This document shows, piece after piece, positions 1 through 10,250 of a DNA stretch of 64,000 nucleotides. Below the pieces are notes generated by a model. That model had not been told where the DNA came from. It worked only from the letters and a program-made list of their open reading frames with translations, and did not search any database. Source of the DNA: Evernia prunastri (taxonomy: Eukaryota > Ascomycota > Lecanoromycetes > Lecanorales > Parmeliaceae). The number at the start of each line of letters is the position of its first letter. Position 1 is the first letter of the stretch. The translations under genes and the position numbers were made by a program. Location: NCBI GenBank assembly GCA_003184365.1, contig NKYR01000028.1:62268-126267 (forward strand), given 5' to 3'.

Positions 1-618
1 TCGCATTTGTCGTTATCGGTGTCTGGTACCCTCCTGTCGAATAGGAAGGCCCTGAGACCGATCTTTTCGGTCCGTATTTGTGTGATCAGTGACGTCTTAG
101 CACGTTTAACCCTAGCATGCAATCGCATGGTCTTGTTGGACGGTATGGGTTGAATCTTCCTCAGAGCATTACCGCGTGTTTCCCTGGCCCATTCTTTGGC
201 CCATTGTTGATAGGCGTGTTTTCTGATGGCTGTCTTGACCGTTGCTATCATTCTACACTGGATAGTTGACAGTGGGGCCGTCTCATTAGTGTCTCTTCCC
301 AATACTCTGCCGTGTACCGTTTTCGTCCTCCAGCCGGTGGCCTTTTTGCCTCTACATCGGCCCATTCGTTACCTGCAATACCGATGTGGGCCGGTATCCA
401 GTGCAATTCGGTAGAGATTCCTTGATCTCGGAGAGCATTGATCATTTGGACTGCATGCATGACATAGATTTGGCCTGATCTCTTTCCTGGATCTCCAATG
501 GCTCTGATGGATGACTGATTATCAGTATTAATAATGACCGTACCGGTAGGATGTGGTCGTTTGAGTGTTGCAATAGTCAATGCCTGAATAATCCCATGCA
601 ACTCGGCCGAGTAGACGG
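1..618 (-). mobile_element. LINE-type retrotransposon fragment, RNase H region (copy A)
   Basis: Read on the minus strand, this is the RNase H domain and the segment after it from a fungal non-LTR retrotransposon (Tad1-like type, inferred). Visible motifs are the Glu helix (YSAELHGI), the second Asp (INTDNQSS) and the last Asp (GNEWADVEAK), followed by the WRTK, QQWAKEW and RTEKIGLRAFLF blocks usual just after RNase H in these elements. Reverse transcriptase and zinc-knuckle parts are absent. The upstream end stops at an N (619). It is nearly identical to copy B at an offset of about 599-600 bases (36-618 against 635-1218). The fragment cannot move on its own. Confidence 0.8.
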
Positions 619-619
619 N
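619..619. other. Ambiguous base (N) at a repeat junction
   Basis: A single N separates two near-identical retrotransposon copies. Flanking sequence changes abruptly here, as expected where an assembler joined or gapped repeats. The local order and copy number should not be trusted. Confidence 0.9.
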
Positions 620-634
620 CCAAAGCCTACTTCT

Positions 635-1282
635 GTCGAATAGGAAGGCCCTGAGACCGATCTTTTCGGTCCGTATTTGTGTGATCAGTGACGTCTTAGC
701 ACGTTTAACCCTAGCATGCAATCGCATGGTTTTGTTGGACGGTATGGGTTGAATCTTCCTCAGAGCATTACCACGTGTTTCCCTGGCCCATTCTTTGGCC
801 CATTGTTGATAGGCGTGTTTTCTGATGGCTGTCTTGACCGTTGCTATCATTCTACACTGGATAGTTGACAGTGGGGCCGTCTCATTAGTGTCTCTTCCCA
901 ATACTCTGCCGTGTACCGTTTTCGTCCTCCAGCCGGTGGCCTTTTTTGCCTCTACATCGGCCCATTCGTTACCTGCAATACCGATGTGGGCCGGTATCCA
1001 GTGCAATTCGGTAGAGATTCCTTGATCCCGGAGAGCATTGATCATTTGGACTGCATGCATGACATAGATTTGGCCTGATCTCTTTCCTGGATCTCCAATG
1101 GCTCTGATGGATGACTGATTATCAGTATTAATAATGACCGTACCGGTAGGATGTGGTCGTTTGAGTGTTGCAATAGTCAATGCCTGAATAATCCCATGCA
1201 ACTCGGCCGAGTAGACGGTGTACCAGGTGTCAGATCCCATGAATATTTGCCATGGCGATCCCATTGTGTAGGCTACAATCAA
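635..1282 (-). mobile_element. LINE-type retrotransposon fragment, RNase H region (copy B)
   Basis: Second copy of the same RNase H segment on the minus strand, near-identical to copy A but with one extra T in a poly-T run near 945 that shifts the frame inside the domain. It extends further upstream than copy A: the start of RNase H reads AYTMGS where families of this type normally have YTDGS, so the first catalytic aspartate is lost and the following segment is shortened. A continuous reading frame from 1282 to 248 crosses the N at 619 into copy A; I read that as two truncated copies abutted in the assembly, not one protein. Confidence 0.75.
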
Positions 1283-1679
1283 TCTGTAGGTTCGGAATAT
1301 CCACTTATCTGGATCCTACCCCAGCTTTACTCCCTCATGGAGTGGAATTCCGGGCACCACCCCATCCTTCCCTAGGTCGATTGCAGTTTGCTCCTTAAGC
1401 ACGTAGTATTAGGCGTAACCTACACTCCACGTACCGACATGCGCGTCCGTCCTCTCGGGCTATACAGACAGTGTCTTTCAAGGCCTCGACGAACTACGGC
1501 TGTCCCACTCTCCCAAGAGAGAGTGATTCACCAGGGGTCAGAGCCCATTGAAGGGATGAGGTCCCTGGGGCCATATGTATGCGTGCTTGAGCCCTGAGCA
1601 GTCGCTGCCATTGTACACCACGCCCCGCAAGTCCCCTTAGAGAGCTTGTTTCGCGTTACCTGTAGAGATCTCTCTTTAC
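1272..1679. repeat. 408-bp direct repeat, first copy
   Basis: This 408-base unit recurs at 2167-2574 with one clear mismatch (C against G in the CACGTA-CGACATG stretch). It adjoins RNase H copy B. On the minus strand it runs straight into the RNase H start, so part of it is probably the upstream part of the same retrotransposon; I see no intact reverse transcriptase motif in it. It ends at the N at 1680. Confidence 0.85.
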
Positions 1680-1680
1680 N
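1680..1680. other. Ambiguous base (N) at the second repeat junction
   Basis: Single N between the 408-bp repeat and RNase H copy C. As at 619, it marks an uncertain join between repeats. Confidence 0.9.
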
Positions 1681-1690
1681 TCTACATCCG

Positions 1691-2166
1691 ATACCTTCCT
1701 GCTGTATAGAAAGGCTTTGAGACCGATTTTTTCCGTTCTTATTTGCGTGATTAGCGAGGTTTTAGCTCGTTTTAGCCTAGCGTGCAGTCGCATTGTTTTG
1801 ATAGACGATATAGACTGAATCTTTCTCAGAGCACTGCCACGTGTTTCGGTGGTCCATTCTTTGGCCCATTGTTGATAGGCATGTTTTCTGATGGCTGTTT
1901 TGACCGTTGCTATCATTCTGCACTGGATAAATAACGATGGGGCCGTCTCGTTAGTGTCTCTCTCCAGTACTCTGCCGTGTATCGTTTTCGTCCTCCAGCC
2001 AGTGGCCTTTTTGGCCTCTGCATCGGCCCATTCGTTACCTGCAATGCCGATGTGGGCCGGTATCCAGTGCAATTCGGTAGAGATTCCTTGTTCCCGGAGA
2101 GCATTGATCATTTGGACTGCATGCATGACATAAATTTGGCCTGATCTTTTTCCTGGATCTCCAATG
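1691..2166 (-). mobile_element. LINE-type retrotransposon fragment, RNase H region (copy C, diverged)
   Basis: A third minus-strand copy of the RNase H segment, clearly diverged from A and B by scattered substitutions over its whole length. It keeps the GNEWADAEAK block, the ELHWIPAHIGIAG strand and the QQWAKEW and RTEKIGLKAFLY blocks. It is truncated upstream where it meets the second 408-bp repeat. The divergence suggests a separate older insertion or a different family member, not a duplicate of A/B. Confidence 0.75.
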
Positions 2167-2574
2167 GCTACAATCAATCTGTAGGTTCGGAATATCCACT
2201 TATCTGGATCCTACCCCAGCTTTACTCCCTCATGGAGTGGAATTCCGGGCACCACCCCATCCTTCCCTAGGTCGATTGCAGTTTGCTCCTTAAGCACGTA
2301 GTATTAGGCGTAACCTACACTCCACGTAGCGACATGCGCGTCCGTCCTCTCGGGCTATACAGACAGTGTCTTTCAAGGCCTCGACGAACTACGGCTGTCC
2401 CACTCTCCCAAGAGAGAGTGATTCACCAGGGGTCAGAGCCCATTGAAGGGATGAGGTCCCTGGGGCCATATGTATGCGTGCTTGAGCCCTGAGCAGTCGC
2501 TGCCATTGTACACCACGCCCCGCAAGTCCCCTTAGAGAGCTTGTTTCGCGTTACCTGTAGAGATCTCTCTTTAC
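2167..2574. repeat. 408-bp direct repeat, second copy
   Basis: Second copy of the 408-base unit at 1272-1679. Here the sequence continues beyond the unit (from 2575) into unique DNA instead of ending at an N, so this copy shows the more natural right boundary. Confidence 0.85.
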
Positions 2575-2675
2575 AGGCCGACCATGTCTTGCAAGAGCAG
2601 ACTTTTCCATACACCCCGTAGCCCTGACCGTGTATTTGTCCCTAACTCTTACTAACCAAGCTCATACCCCAACAA

Positions 2676-3071
2676 TGTAGAACGATATCACATCCACCGC
2701 TACCTTCACACCCAGTAGCGACTTCGGGCCTCAGTACGAGTGAGGTACGTTGTTGATTCTTCCCATCCTCGTCGCGACCCCGGACGGTCTAACAATCTCA
2801 GAACGGGCTCGAGCCCAAGGGTGTCCTGTCACGTTGATAGAACGATATCACATCCACTAGATAATAAGGCTAGCTTCGGGCCTGAGTACGAGTCAGGTAA
2901 ACAACGCGTCGGATAGTTTTCGTAACCAGATTCCCTTGTAGGTGTCGCATTGAGACGAGCCCAAAGCAACATGAGATCTCTTAGCTCTGCTGAGTACCGT
3001 AGTAACAACAGGTTCGTAGCCGGCAGCACGTACAGCTGGATCTCGTCGCCGGCCAGTGTTGAAGATGACAA
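2676..3071. repeat. Two imperfect short direct repeats with a degenerate RNase H-like stretch
   Basis: Segments beginning near 2681 and 2842 share the start AACGATATCACATCCA and then CTTCGGGCCT-AGTACGAGT, with small gaps between. On the minus strand 2829-3071 is open and contains YSAELRDL, which resembles the RNase H Glu helix of the neighbouring LINE copies. I infer old, decayed retrotransposon DNA. Confidence 0.35.
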
Positions 3072-5051
3072 GAATGGTGAAGAATAAAGCTTACTGTTTA
3101 GGGTCTAGTTGATCAGAGTTGAAGCTATCCAACGAATAAGCTTGAAAGATACCGTAAGGTAAGGAACCTAAGGTAGGTACCTACCTTAGGTAGGCTGGGA
3201 CCCGGTAGCGTAAGGTATGGTGGGTATCCACTATTTTACAGCCCGGTTATCTTATCCATCATCCCTTTTTTCATTAGCCCTTTTAACCTACTTGCAGTGT
3301 CTTGCAGCACACATGAAATGTTCTGCATGCACACAATTGGAATTGACGGAATCCACCCGAATAATTGAATATGTAGTACTCTAATCCAATAATAATTATT
3401 TATGCATCGCCATCTCCATTCTCCACACTGGCACATGGCGCATCACCAGCTTGGCCATGCTATGACAAAAAGTCAATCGTTATTTGTTAATTATAAATTT
3501 TGGCTCTCATTTCTTGCCAACATGATTAAGGTAGCCATCATTAACTGTTTACTCGTAACATCAATATCATTATTCATCATTTTACCCAGTCAATCGGGGA
3601 TTTTGATTTCATTTTGTTTTTTTACCTAGCTAATCATCAATTGTTTAAAGGTATTCAAATTTACCAGCTTTCGAAATAATTGAATTAATTAAATTACCAC
3701 AAGGAAAGTAAGAGTCTCGCTTTTTCTTGCCCCTCATATTTCATTGAAGCGTGGAGGGTGGAGGGGATGGAAAGCGCACGTTCTTGCGAGGTCCATCTGG
3801 CATGCTGAAACATCAGACTCTTTCCCTCCGACACCCGCCAAGCCAGCACTCTTATGCACCTACTTACTGGTGTAGGTAGGTTGTACCTTCATTCCCTCCT
3901 TCTTTTGTCCGGCACGCGTCATCCTTTCTCATGTCAGGTTTGTTCTTCCTCTATAAATGTTCAGGAATATTTTATTAATTGATTTAATTGATTTTATTTA
4001 TGATAACATGTTCGTTGGAATTGTCGTATAGACAAAGGAAATTCTCGAGCTATTCACCAGTCTTGGGGACGGTTTCGTGCGCTTGTTTGCCCTAGGTAAG
4101 TTAACTTAAGGCAGTCTGGGACAAGCTGGGCCTCAAGTTGAAGTCTTCCTAAGGAAAGTACGGTATTCTAATTTCTTCAAAATTCGATCTCTTCAAAACC
4201 AACATCAAACACACCAAGTAAAGAAAAGGCCCCTGCTTCACCTCGCATCCAATCACGCATTGCGCCAAAAGGCCCCAAGCCCCCTGCTACCCTGCTCCCC
4301 TCCCCTGCCGCTCTGCTGCCGAAATCGGCTAAACTCCAAACGATCCACCCTTTCCCTCTATTGAACTTACCCACAGGCTACAACTACTCTCTCTCGTACT
4401 ACCTACATTCTCTCGTATTATACTATTCTTCTTCTTCCTCTTCTTCTTCTTTGTCTACTCTTTCTCATTCACATCTTTACCTTTTTCTCTTTCTTCATCT
4501 TGGAATTTTGGATGCCCACCCCATATTGTTATCTGCAACACGCTGTTCATCTCAACTCTTACGCGCTTTGACTTTCCTTTCCAGCGACTATCCGTATTTT
4601 TATTAATCGCGAGCTTGACGCTCTTGTATACCAATATCATACCCAGGTCGTTTGGACAAGGTCGCCATTTTAGACACCTCGCATACAGCTCCAATCAATT
4701 ATCGACAGACTCCTTCTCTACACGCCTTCTCATCCGTGCCGCTACCCTACACCAGGCCGCGCAAACACTGTTCCTCAGCCTCCCTCCACAGGCTGTACTT
4801 GCTGTCCTCGCTTCTCGTCACTCCTTTTAACATTTGGTCCACCCATACAGTCATTACAGAAAACGGAACCCTGTCCCCTGCCGCTGGTTGCCTGTATACC
4901 CAAGTCGCACACCAGTGTATCTGTATTGAAGACTGGACGTCCCTGCAGCAAGGAATTGTGTACCCTATCGACTTCAAGACACTGTCATGACTCATGACTA
5001 AGAGTATGGCTTGACCTATCCTAGGGGGATCCTTCAGCAAAGAGATCACAG
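3072..5051. other. Intergenic, AT-rich then CT-rich; no gene seen
   Basis: About 2 kb without a supportable coding region. It holds a 24-bp perfect palindrome (3167-3190), AT-rich DNA to about 4000, and from about 4380 a pyrimidine-rich stretch that probably includes the promoter and 5' leader of the EGF-module gene at 5052. Short open frames here have no recognisable motif and overlap each other on both strands. Confidence 0.5.
3167..3190. repeat. 24-bp perfect palindrome
   Basis: The left arm CCTAAGGTAGGT is followed directly by its exact reverse complement. The same ACCTACC/TAAGGTA words recur in other intergenic regions of the window (near 12815, 13115-13180, 57210 and 59040), so this looks like a dispersed motif and not a gene-specific operator. 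Function unknown. Confidence 0.7.
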
Positions 5052-7739
5052 ATGGAGTCGGACACGCGAGAACCTCGGCGTGGAACCTCTGCCCAGGGTA
5101 GAACAATGAGTGGAGAAAAGAGTCCTGCGGGCTCGGTAAAACGTGCGAGAGAAAGGGCAGCAGCAGGCCTGCCACCAGAGCGCCCTCAAATGCCCCCGTA
5201 CCCTACGCCGCTCTCTGTCAAGACCTCACCAAGAGTGTCTCCGCAACAGGGCACTAGCCCGACTGACCGCGCTCGATACCCACAATACCCAATTTACGGC
5301 AGCAGACAGGGCCAGGGCTCGTCGGGCAGTATATCATCGGCTTCCAGCCGTCCGAGGAAAGGTCCTGCGAGTCCTGTCTCTCCGCAAGACTATACGCAGA
5401 CCAGTCCGATACAGGAGCGGAACGTAGGTCGAGGTCCACCACCACAAAGACCACCAAGACCAAACTTCGTGCCACCGATGCTTCAATCCTCCGGCTATAG
5501 AGATAATCAACCTCCACCCCTTCAACATCGAAGGCCTCAAGCCCAAGAACAACCGCGGCGAAACTACTGGGAGGACAGCTATATGGATCCTAGTTTGCCG
5601 AATCGGCCACCAACAACATCAACTGGAACCGCTCCCTCCACCGGCAGCATTCCTGATTTCCCTTCTATACCCGTGATGCCATCAATGCCACCCATGCCTA
5701 CTTACCAGCCTCTTCCTAGGCGGAACCTCGGACCGCCTCCTTCAGCACGGAAAGGTGGCTCATCATATTACTCGCAAACGTCGTTTGTACCACCCATACC
5801 GGAGGAAATGTCGGAGACCCATAGCTCGTACGCTTCAAGTACAGTTATTCCAGTGAGTTGGGAAGACGGCCCACCTGAATACTACACGGGCGGTGGCATT
5901 GAGGAAGAGGAGGAGGAAGATGTACCTGGAGGCAACAGCGGACGTGGTTCGAGCGCTGGTGATCATGACGATGCTAGTGGTCTGGTTCGAAAAGGTGGAA
6001 ACCAACGAATAACGTCTCTGGACACAGTAGAAAGTGGTGATGAATCGGACAGAGGATCACACGGCGTCCAGGAACTTGATTGGCAGGCCAGGCAGGATGA
6101 CCGGTGGCGACCCGGTTTCGCTGGTACCGCTGATACCGATCCAATCGGACGACATAATTTCAGAGGCAATACGAGACTTCACCCATACTCCGGATATGAG
6201 AGCGACGCAACGTTTTTGGATTCGCCCACTGGCGAGTCTCCAATGCCTCGAGCCCTCAAGACAAACAACCTTCCGACCAGCAACGCCTACTTCGGGACAC
6301 CATCCTCAACAGGTTCGCCCGTTGACGCTACCGTAGACCAGATACTGGGTCACCTTGAAAAAGGCGGCGCTCTCGCTTCAAGTGGGACGGCTTCGCCCTC
6401 AACAGCGGCACCAATGGCGGGAAAAGGAACCAAGCGCCCACCAAATTTAAACCTTAAAGCTACCAAAGAAGGCAGGGACAGTGCAACCAGTCTGCCAGAG
6501 CTCATCAGGCGAGCAACCAAGTTGGCTTCGAACCTTGACCGTGGCAAAACAGCAAGTCGCCTAGGCATGCTGGATATGCTGAATGCGAAGGAGAAGGAGT
6601 CGAGAGAAAAGGCCGGCAAGGGCTCCCGCACTGGCTCGATTTCAGACATCCTGGCAGCGTTTCCTTCACCGTCTCCTACAACGCCTACTGGCCAGAGACC
6701 TCCCGGTTGGCCAACCCCATCTCCCCATGGCAAGTCCAATCTTTCGAGAGCCCAGACGGTCAACTATGGCTCTTCGAGTGGTCACAGAAATAAGAAGCGG
6801 AGGTGCTGCGGCATGCCTGTTTGGGCTTTCATTCTTCTCCTGATCATCCTACTGCTGCTCATCGCTGCTGCTGTCGTAATCCCAATCACTTTGATTGTTC
6901 TTCCCCGCCAACACAAGAGCAACTCGCCGACTCTCACCAGCTGCCAAACCAGCAACCCTTGCGGAAATGGCGGGACCACTGTTCTCGTTGATAAGACGTG
7001 CAGATGCGTCTGCGCCAATGGCTATGTGGGATTCACGTGTAACACGGCCGGTGATAGCAGCTGTACAACCAGTGACGTCCCTGTCACCGGTACTACTGGG
7101 CCTTTCAAGAACTCAACCCTTGGCAGTAGTATACCCCGGATTCTCACGGCGGCACAGTCCAACTATAGTATCCCAATCACCTCATACACCCTCCTCTCTC
7201 TTTTCAGCGTCAGCAACCTTTCCTGCTCTTCAGAGAATGCCCTTGTCACCTTCAACTCACAGTCACAGCGCAGAGATCTGGATTTTCAGCCCCTCGCCTC
7301 TGATGCTCATCTCCATCACCGTCGTAGAATCCTTGACCTGGAGGAGGTCATTGCCCAGCCTACGAGGACCCATCGCCACCCATCACATGTCCTTGAAGCT
7401 CGCGGTGCGGCTCAGACCTCCAACGATATCATCTTCGCCGCGCCCACTGGTGACTCTTCACCGGCAGCAACAACTTCGGCGCCGGCCTCCCCCAGCGACG
7501 AAAACACGATTACGTCAACAGTGCTAGACTTCGCCCGCACGGCCGTTCTCTTCATTTTCCAGGAGACGTCGTCGCTTGACATTACCGAAACGGCGTTGAG
7601 CAAATTAAAGGCCATGTTAGATAACGGGAAAACGTTTGATGCGAGCGACACCAGCGCCGGTGGGAACATCACCGTGGATCTCTCGGCATTCACCGTGGGC
7701 TTCGGAAACGGGACTCTTTACGGAGGGAAAGGGCACTGA
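5052..7739 (+). CDS. Type II membrane protein with EGF-like module
   Basis: Single-exon gene of 895 codons. Residues 1 to about 580 are low-complexity and rich in Pro, Ser, Arg and Gly, predicted cytosolic and disordered. A basic cluster (KKRRCCG) directly precedes a long hydrophobic segment at about 588-615, giving an N-in, C-out orientation. Just outside, at about 630-665, is an EGF-like cysteine pattern: C-x5-C, then CRCVC, GYVGFTC and a last Cys. The rest is a Ser/Thr-rich extracellular region with several N-glycosylation sites. Conserved fungal membrane proteins share this basic-CC-TM-EGF layout, but I do not know a function; a cell-surface role is inference. The start at 5052 was chosen as the first ATG; 5106 (MSGEKSP) is an in-frame alternative. 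The 5' leader is pyrimidine-rich. Confidence 0.8.
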   Translation: MESDTREPRRGTSAQGRTMSGEKSPAGSVKRARERAAAGLPPERPQMPPYPTPLSVKTSPRVSPQQGTSPTDRARYPQYPIYGSRQGQGSSGSISSASSRPRKGPASPVSPQDYTQTSPIQERNVGRGPPPQRPPRPNFVPPMLQSSGYRDNQPPPLQHRRPQAQEQPRRNYWEDSYMDPSLPNRPPTTSTGTAPSTGSIPDFPSIPVMPSMPPMPTYQPLPRRNLGPPPSARKGGSSYYSQTSFVPPIPEEMSETHSSYASSTVIPVSWEDGPPEYYTGGGIEEEEEEDVPGGNSGRGSSAGDHDDASGLVRKGGNQRITSLDTVESGDESDRGSHGVQELDWQARQDDRWRPGFAGTADTDPIGRHNFRGNTRLHPYSGYESDATFLDSPTGESPMPRALKTNNLPTSNAYFGTPSSTGSPVDATVDQILGHLEKGGALASSGTASPSTAAPMAGKGTKRPPNLNLKATKEGRDSATSLPELIRRATKLASNLDRGKTASRLGMLDMLNAKEKESREKAGKGSRTGSISDILAAFPSPSPTTPTGQRPPGWPTPSPHGKSNLSRAQTVNYGSSSGHRNKKRRCCGMPVWAFILLLIILLLLIAAAVVIPITLIVLPRQHKSNSPTLTSCQTSNPCGNGGTTVLVDKTCRCVCANGYVGFTCNTAGDSSCTTSDVPVTGTTGPFKNSTLGSSIPRILTAAQSNYSIPITSYTLLSLFSVSNLSCSSENALVTFNSQSQRRDLDFQPLASDAHLHHRRRILDLEEVIAQPTRTHRHPSHVLEARGAAQTSNDIIFAAPTGDSSPAATTSAPASPSDENTITSTVLDFARTAVLFIFQETSSLDITETALSKLKAMLDNGKTFDASDTSAGGNITVDLSAFTVGFGNGTLYGGKGH

Positions 7740-8326
7740 AGCGAAGAGGTGAGGTTTTGAACCTCGACGCTTGAGTGACCCTTGTATCATTGTATTTTAC
7801 GTTTTCCTTTTGCCTTATTTCATCCTCAGCAACGGCGAACGGCGCATCCGGGTGGTCCTAAGGGACCGTATAGATATAATGTCTGAATGTGGCGGCATAT
7901 TTTGCTTTTCAAAGCGCATGATATCAGGTTTTTGGTTTTGCCTTTTTCCCCAACATGGGATCGGGATTGGCGGCTGTCTGACTACCTTGCCTTTCTGTCC
8001 TTTCCCCTTCTTCATGAATATATTACACCAAGTCATAGCGATTCTCGCTGACGCCTTTTAACTCATCATCTACATCTGCGGGATCGATCCCTCCTCAACC
8101 GCTTTATAAAGCGTGTGCTTTGGTTGGACACTTGTTCTACCGCATCATCATAGCGCTCCTGCTGGCTTTTTTTTTCAACATCATCAAGGCTTGTCACTTG
8201 TTTATCTATGGGGCATGCCTTTTACCATTTACTACTATAAACTTAGCATATGATACCACCTCGTCTTACGCTTTTTACCTTACATAGCGTCTTCTAGTAG
8301 CCTTACCTTAAGAAAACCACTTTATC

Positions 8327-8357
8327 TCACTCACTCACTCACTCACTCACTCACTCA
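8327..8357. repeat. (CACT)n microsatellite
   Basis: About seven tandem CACT units in the 3' intergenic region of the EGF-module gene. Confidence 0.9.
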
Positions 8358-8689
8358 ACCCAACTCATTCTGGAACCTGAATCTGAACCTGATTGATTGA
8401 TCGATTAATGAACTAGTTTCCGGAGACTGTCATAACCTTTGTGTCTGTTCTTCATCTATCTATCACATTCACATTCATATCCACATCCACGACCGAACCA
8501 AACGGGCTACCCCTTTCAGCTGATGTAGACGGTAACCGCCACGGGCTATCTATCTATCCATCCATAACGTTAAGTGATCTTGCGTATAGCTAGCTTGTAT
8601 ACTCTATTGCTTGTACTCTGCAGCCTTATACACTGCAGCTTATACTCTTCTCTCTATTTATCTTCTATCCTTTTCCCTCTACTCTGCCC

Positions 8690-8855
8690 TCTACCCTTTA
8701 TCCTCTACCCTGTCTCTACCCTCTACCCTGTCTCTACTCTTTCTCTCCTTTACCCTCTACCCTCTACCCTCTACCCTGTCTCTACTCTTTCTCTCCTCTA
8801 CCCTCTACCCTCTACCCTCTACCCTCTACCCTCTACCCTCTACCCTCTACCCTCT
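8690..8855. repeat. CCCTCTA heptamer repeat
   Basis: Tandem CCCTCTA units (TAGAGGG on the other strand), interrupted early by CCCTGTCTCTA variants and uninterrupted from about 8800 to 8855. It resembles the telomeric repeat in style but has seven bases and the wrong sequence for TTAGGG, so I read it as an interstitial minisatellite. Confidence 0.85.
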
Positions 8856-8940
8856 TTTTACTCCCTCCCCATCAGCGAACCTTTTAGTAAAGAAAAAAAC
8901 CTCGTAAAAAGAATAGGTGCAGACGTCGTTGTTGATGCGT

Positions 8941-9450
8941 GCTTATGTTTCCTTTTCTATCTCTTTCCCTATCCTTCTCTATCCTTTTCTTTCTTTTCCT
9001 TTCCTTTCCTTTTCTTTCTCTTTCCTTTCCTTTCTTTTCCTTCTTCTTCTTCCTTCTCTTCCCTTCCCTTCCCTTTTCTTTTCTTTTCTATCCTTCTTAA
9101 TCCCATTCTTCTCAATCCTTTTCTTTCCTCTCCTTTGCTTTTCAATCCTTCTTTCCCTTCTCTATCCCTCTCCATCCTTCTCTTTCCTTTCATTTTCCTC
9201 TTCTTCCTTCTCTTTTCTCTCCTCTCCTTTCCTTTCCTTTCCTAGTCTCCCATATCGATCCTTCCCAATGCTTTAATCCTTTCCAATCCTTTCCAGTCCT
9301 TCCCTCCCCCTTCCCTCCCTCTCCTTCCCTTGTTGATCTTAATTCTAATCCTCTCTAATTCTTCCCTTTCTAGTCGTAGTCCAATCCTAATCCTAATCCT
9401 AATCCTTTCCAACCCTAGTGCTGATCCTGATCCTAATTTTAATCCCAAAT
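8941..9450. repeat. Long polypyrimidine tract with a CCTAAT run
   Basis: The plus strand is almost pure C and T from about 8945 to 9245, made of TTTCC/TTTTC words, then partly pyrimidine through irregular CTTCCC words to a (CCTAAT)n-like run at about 9387-9410. Mirror-like polypurine-polypyrimidine DNA of this length can form triplex structures; nothing here indicates coding. Confidence 0.8.
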
Positions 9451-10250
9451 CTAATCTGATCATGCACGTAGCTGCATTAATGAATACCCCCTTGATACGG
9501 GTGGGTATACGGGGGACAAAGTGTTATGCAGTTACGGAGGCGGTTTGGTTGGTTTGGTTGGTGTGGTCGGTTTAATTGGATCGGTAGGTTTGATTGTTTG
9601 GTTCATTGAGTGGGATGACCGCTCATGGCATTCGTTTTTAGATGGTGATAAGCGTGTGTGATAAGCGTGTGCGTGTGGAGGGGAAGGGAATAATGTTTTG
9701 GAGATTGAGAAGAGATACGATAGATAGAAGTCCCGGCCGGGGAAGGGGAAGGGAAAAAGTCATGGCAAGATTGAGAGTCCAGGGGGGGGGCGTTGGGGAG
9801 GTACATCATTGTAAGGCAAGGATTCACGGAAATCACTGGGTACCAACTCCGTTATTAATTATCCTGCTGAAGAATCGGTATCAATCCAGCAAATCAAGCT
9901 TGACCTCATTAAATCGTCCCTTTTTTTCCCCACCCCCCGTCCCATTGCATCCCTCGCTGGAAAAAATCTAGATTTGGCGCTGACGAAAGCCCGATTCCTA
10001 GGGGTATGATTGACGGTGCCGAAATGCTGGATATCTGCTGCCGCTGATTCCCTCCGCGATGACTCTGCAGCTGTGCAATTTGATTTCCCCCCATTAACCG
10101 TAGAGAGAAGTAGAGAAGGGGGAAAACATGTTACCCCGCTCAGTTTTGGGTATTTAATCAAAGAGGATTCTCCTCCTTGCTGATACCACCGTCGAGCCTT
10201 GGAAGGGAATCGAAGATAAGAAGACGAACCCAGCTTGGAGGCCAACTTCT

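Larger units (their letters stand above)
7740..10250. other. Intergenic, microsatellite- and pyrimidine-rich; no gene seen
   Basis: This gap separates two convergent genes. Its dominant content is simple repeats: a CACT run, CCCTCTA heptamers, a long pyrimidine tract and a CCTAAT run, listed separately. A run of ten G lies near 9783. Long open frames on the plus strand (8574-9245) consist only of Leu, Ser, Phe, Pro and Tyr and arise from the repeat composition. Confidence 0.6.

Noticed and set aside
248..1282. Single 344-residue protein with two RNase H domains
   Set aside because: The frame crosses an N and the two halves are near-identical copies; it is an assembly junction, not a gene.
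4747..5175. 142-codon minus-strand frame overlapping the start of the EGF-module gene
   Set aside because: No motif; it overlaps a much better supported gene.
8690..8855. Telomeric repeat
   Set aside because: The unit is seven bases (CCCTCTA), not TTAGGG, and it lies between genes.
8574..9245. 223-codon open frame on the plus strand
   Set aside because: Composed almost only of Leu, Ser, Phe, Pro and Tyr; it is the translation of a pyrimidine repeat and has equally long partners in other frames.
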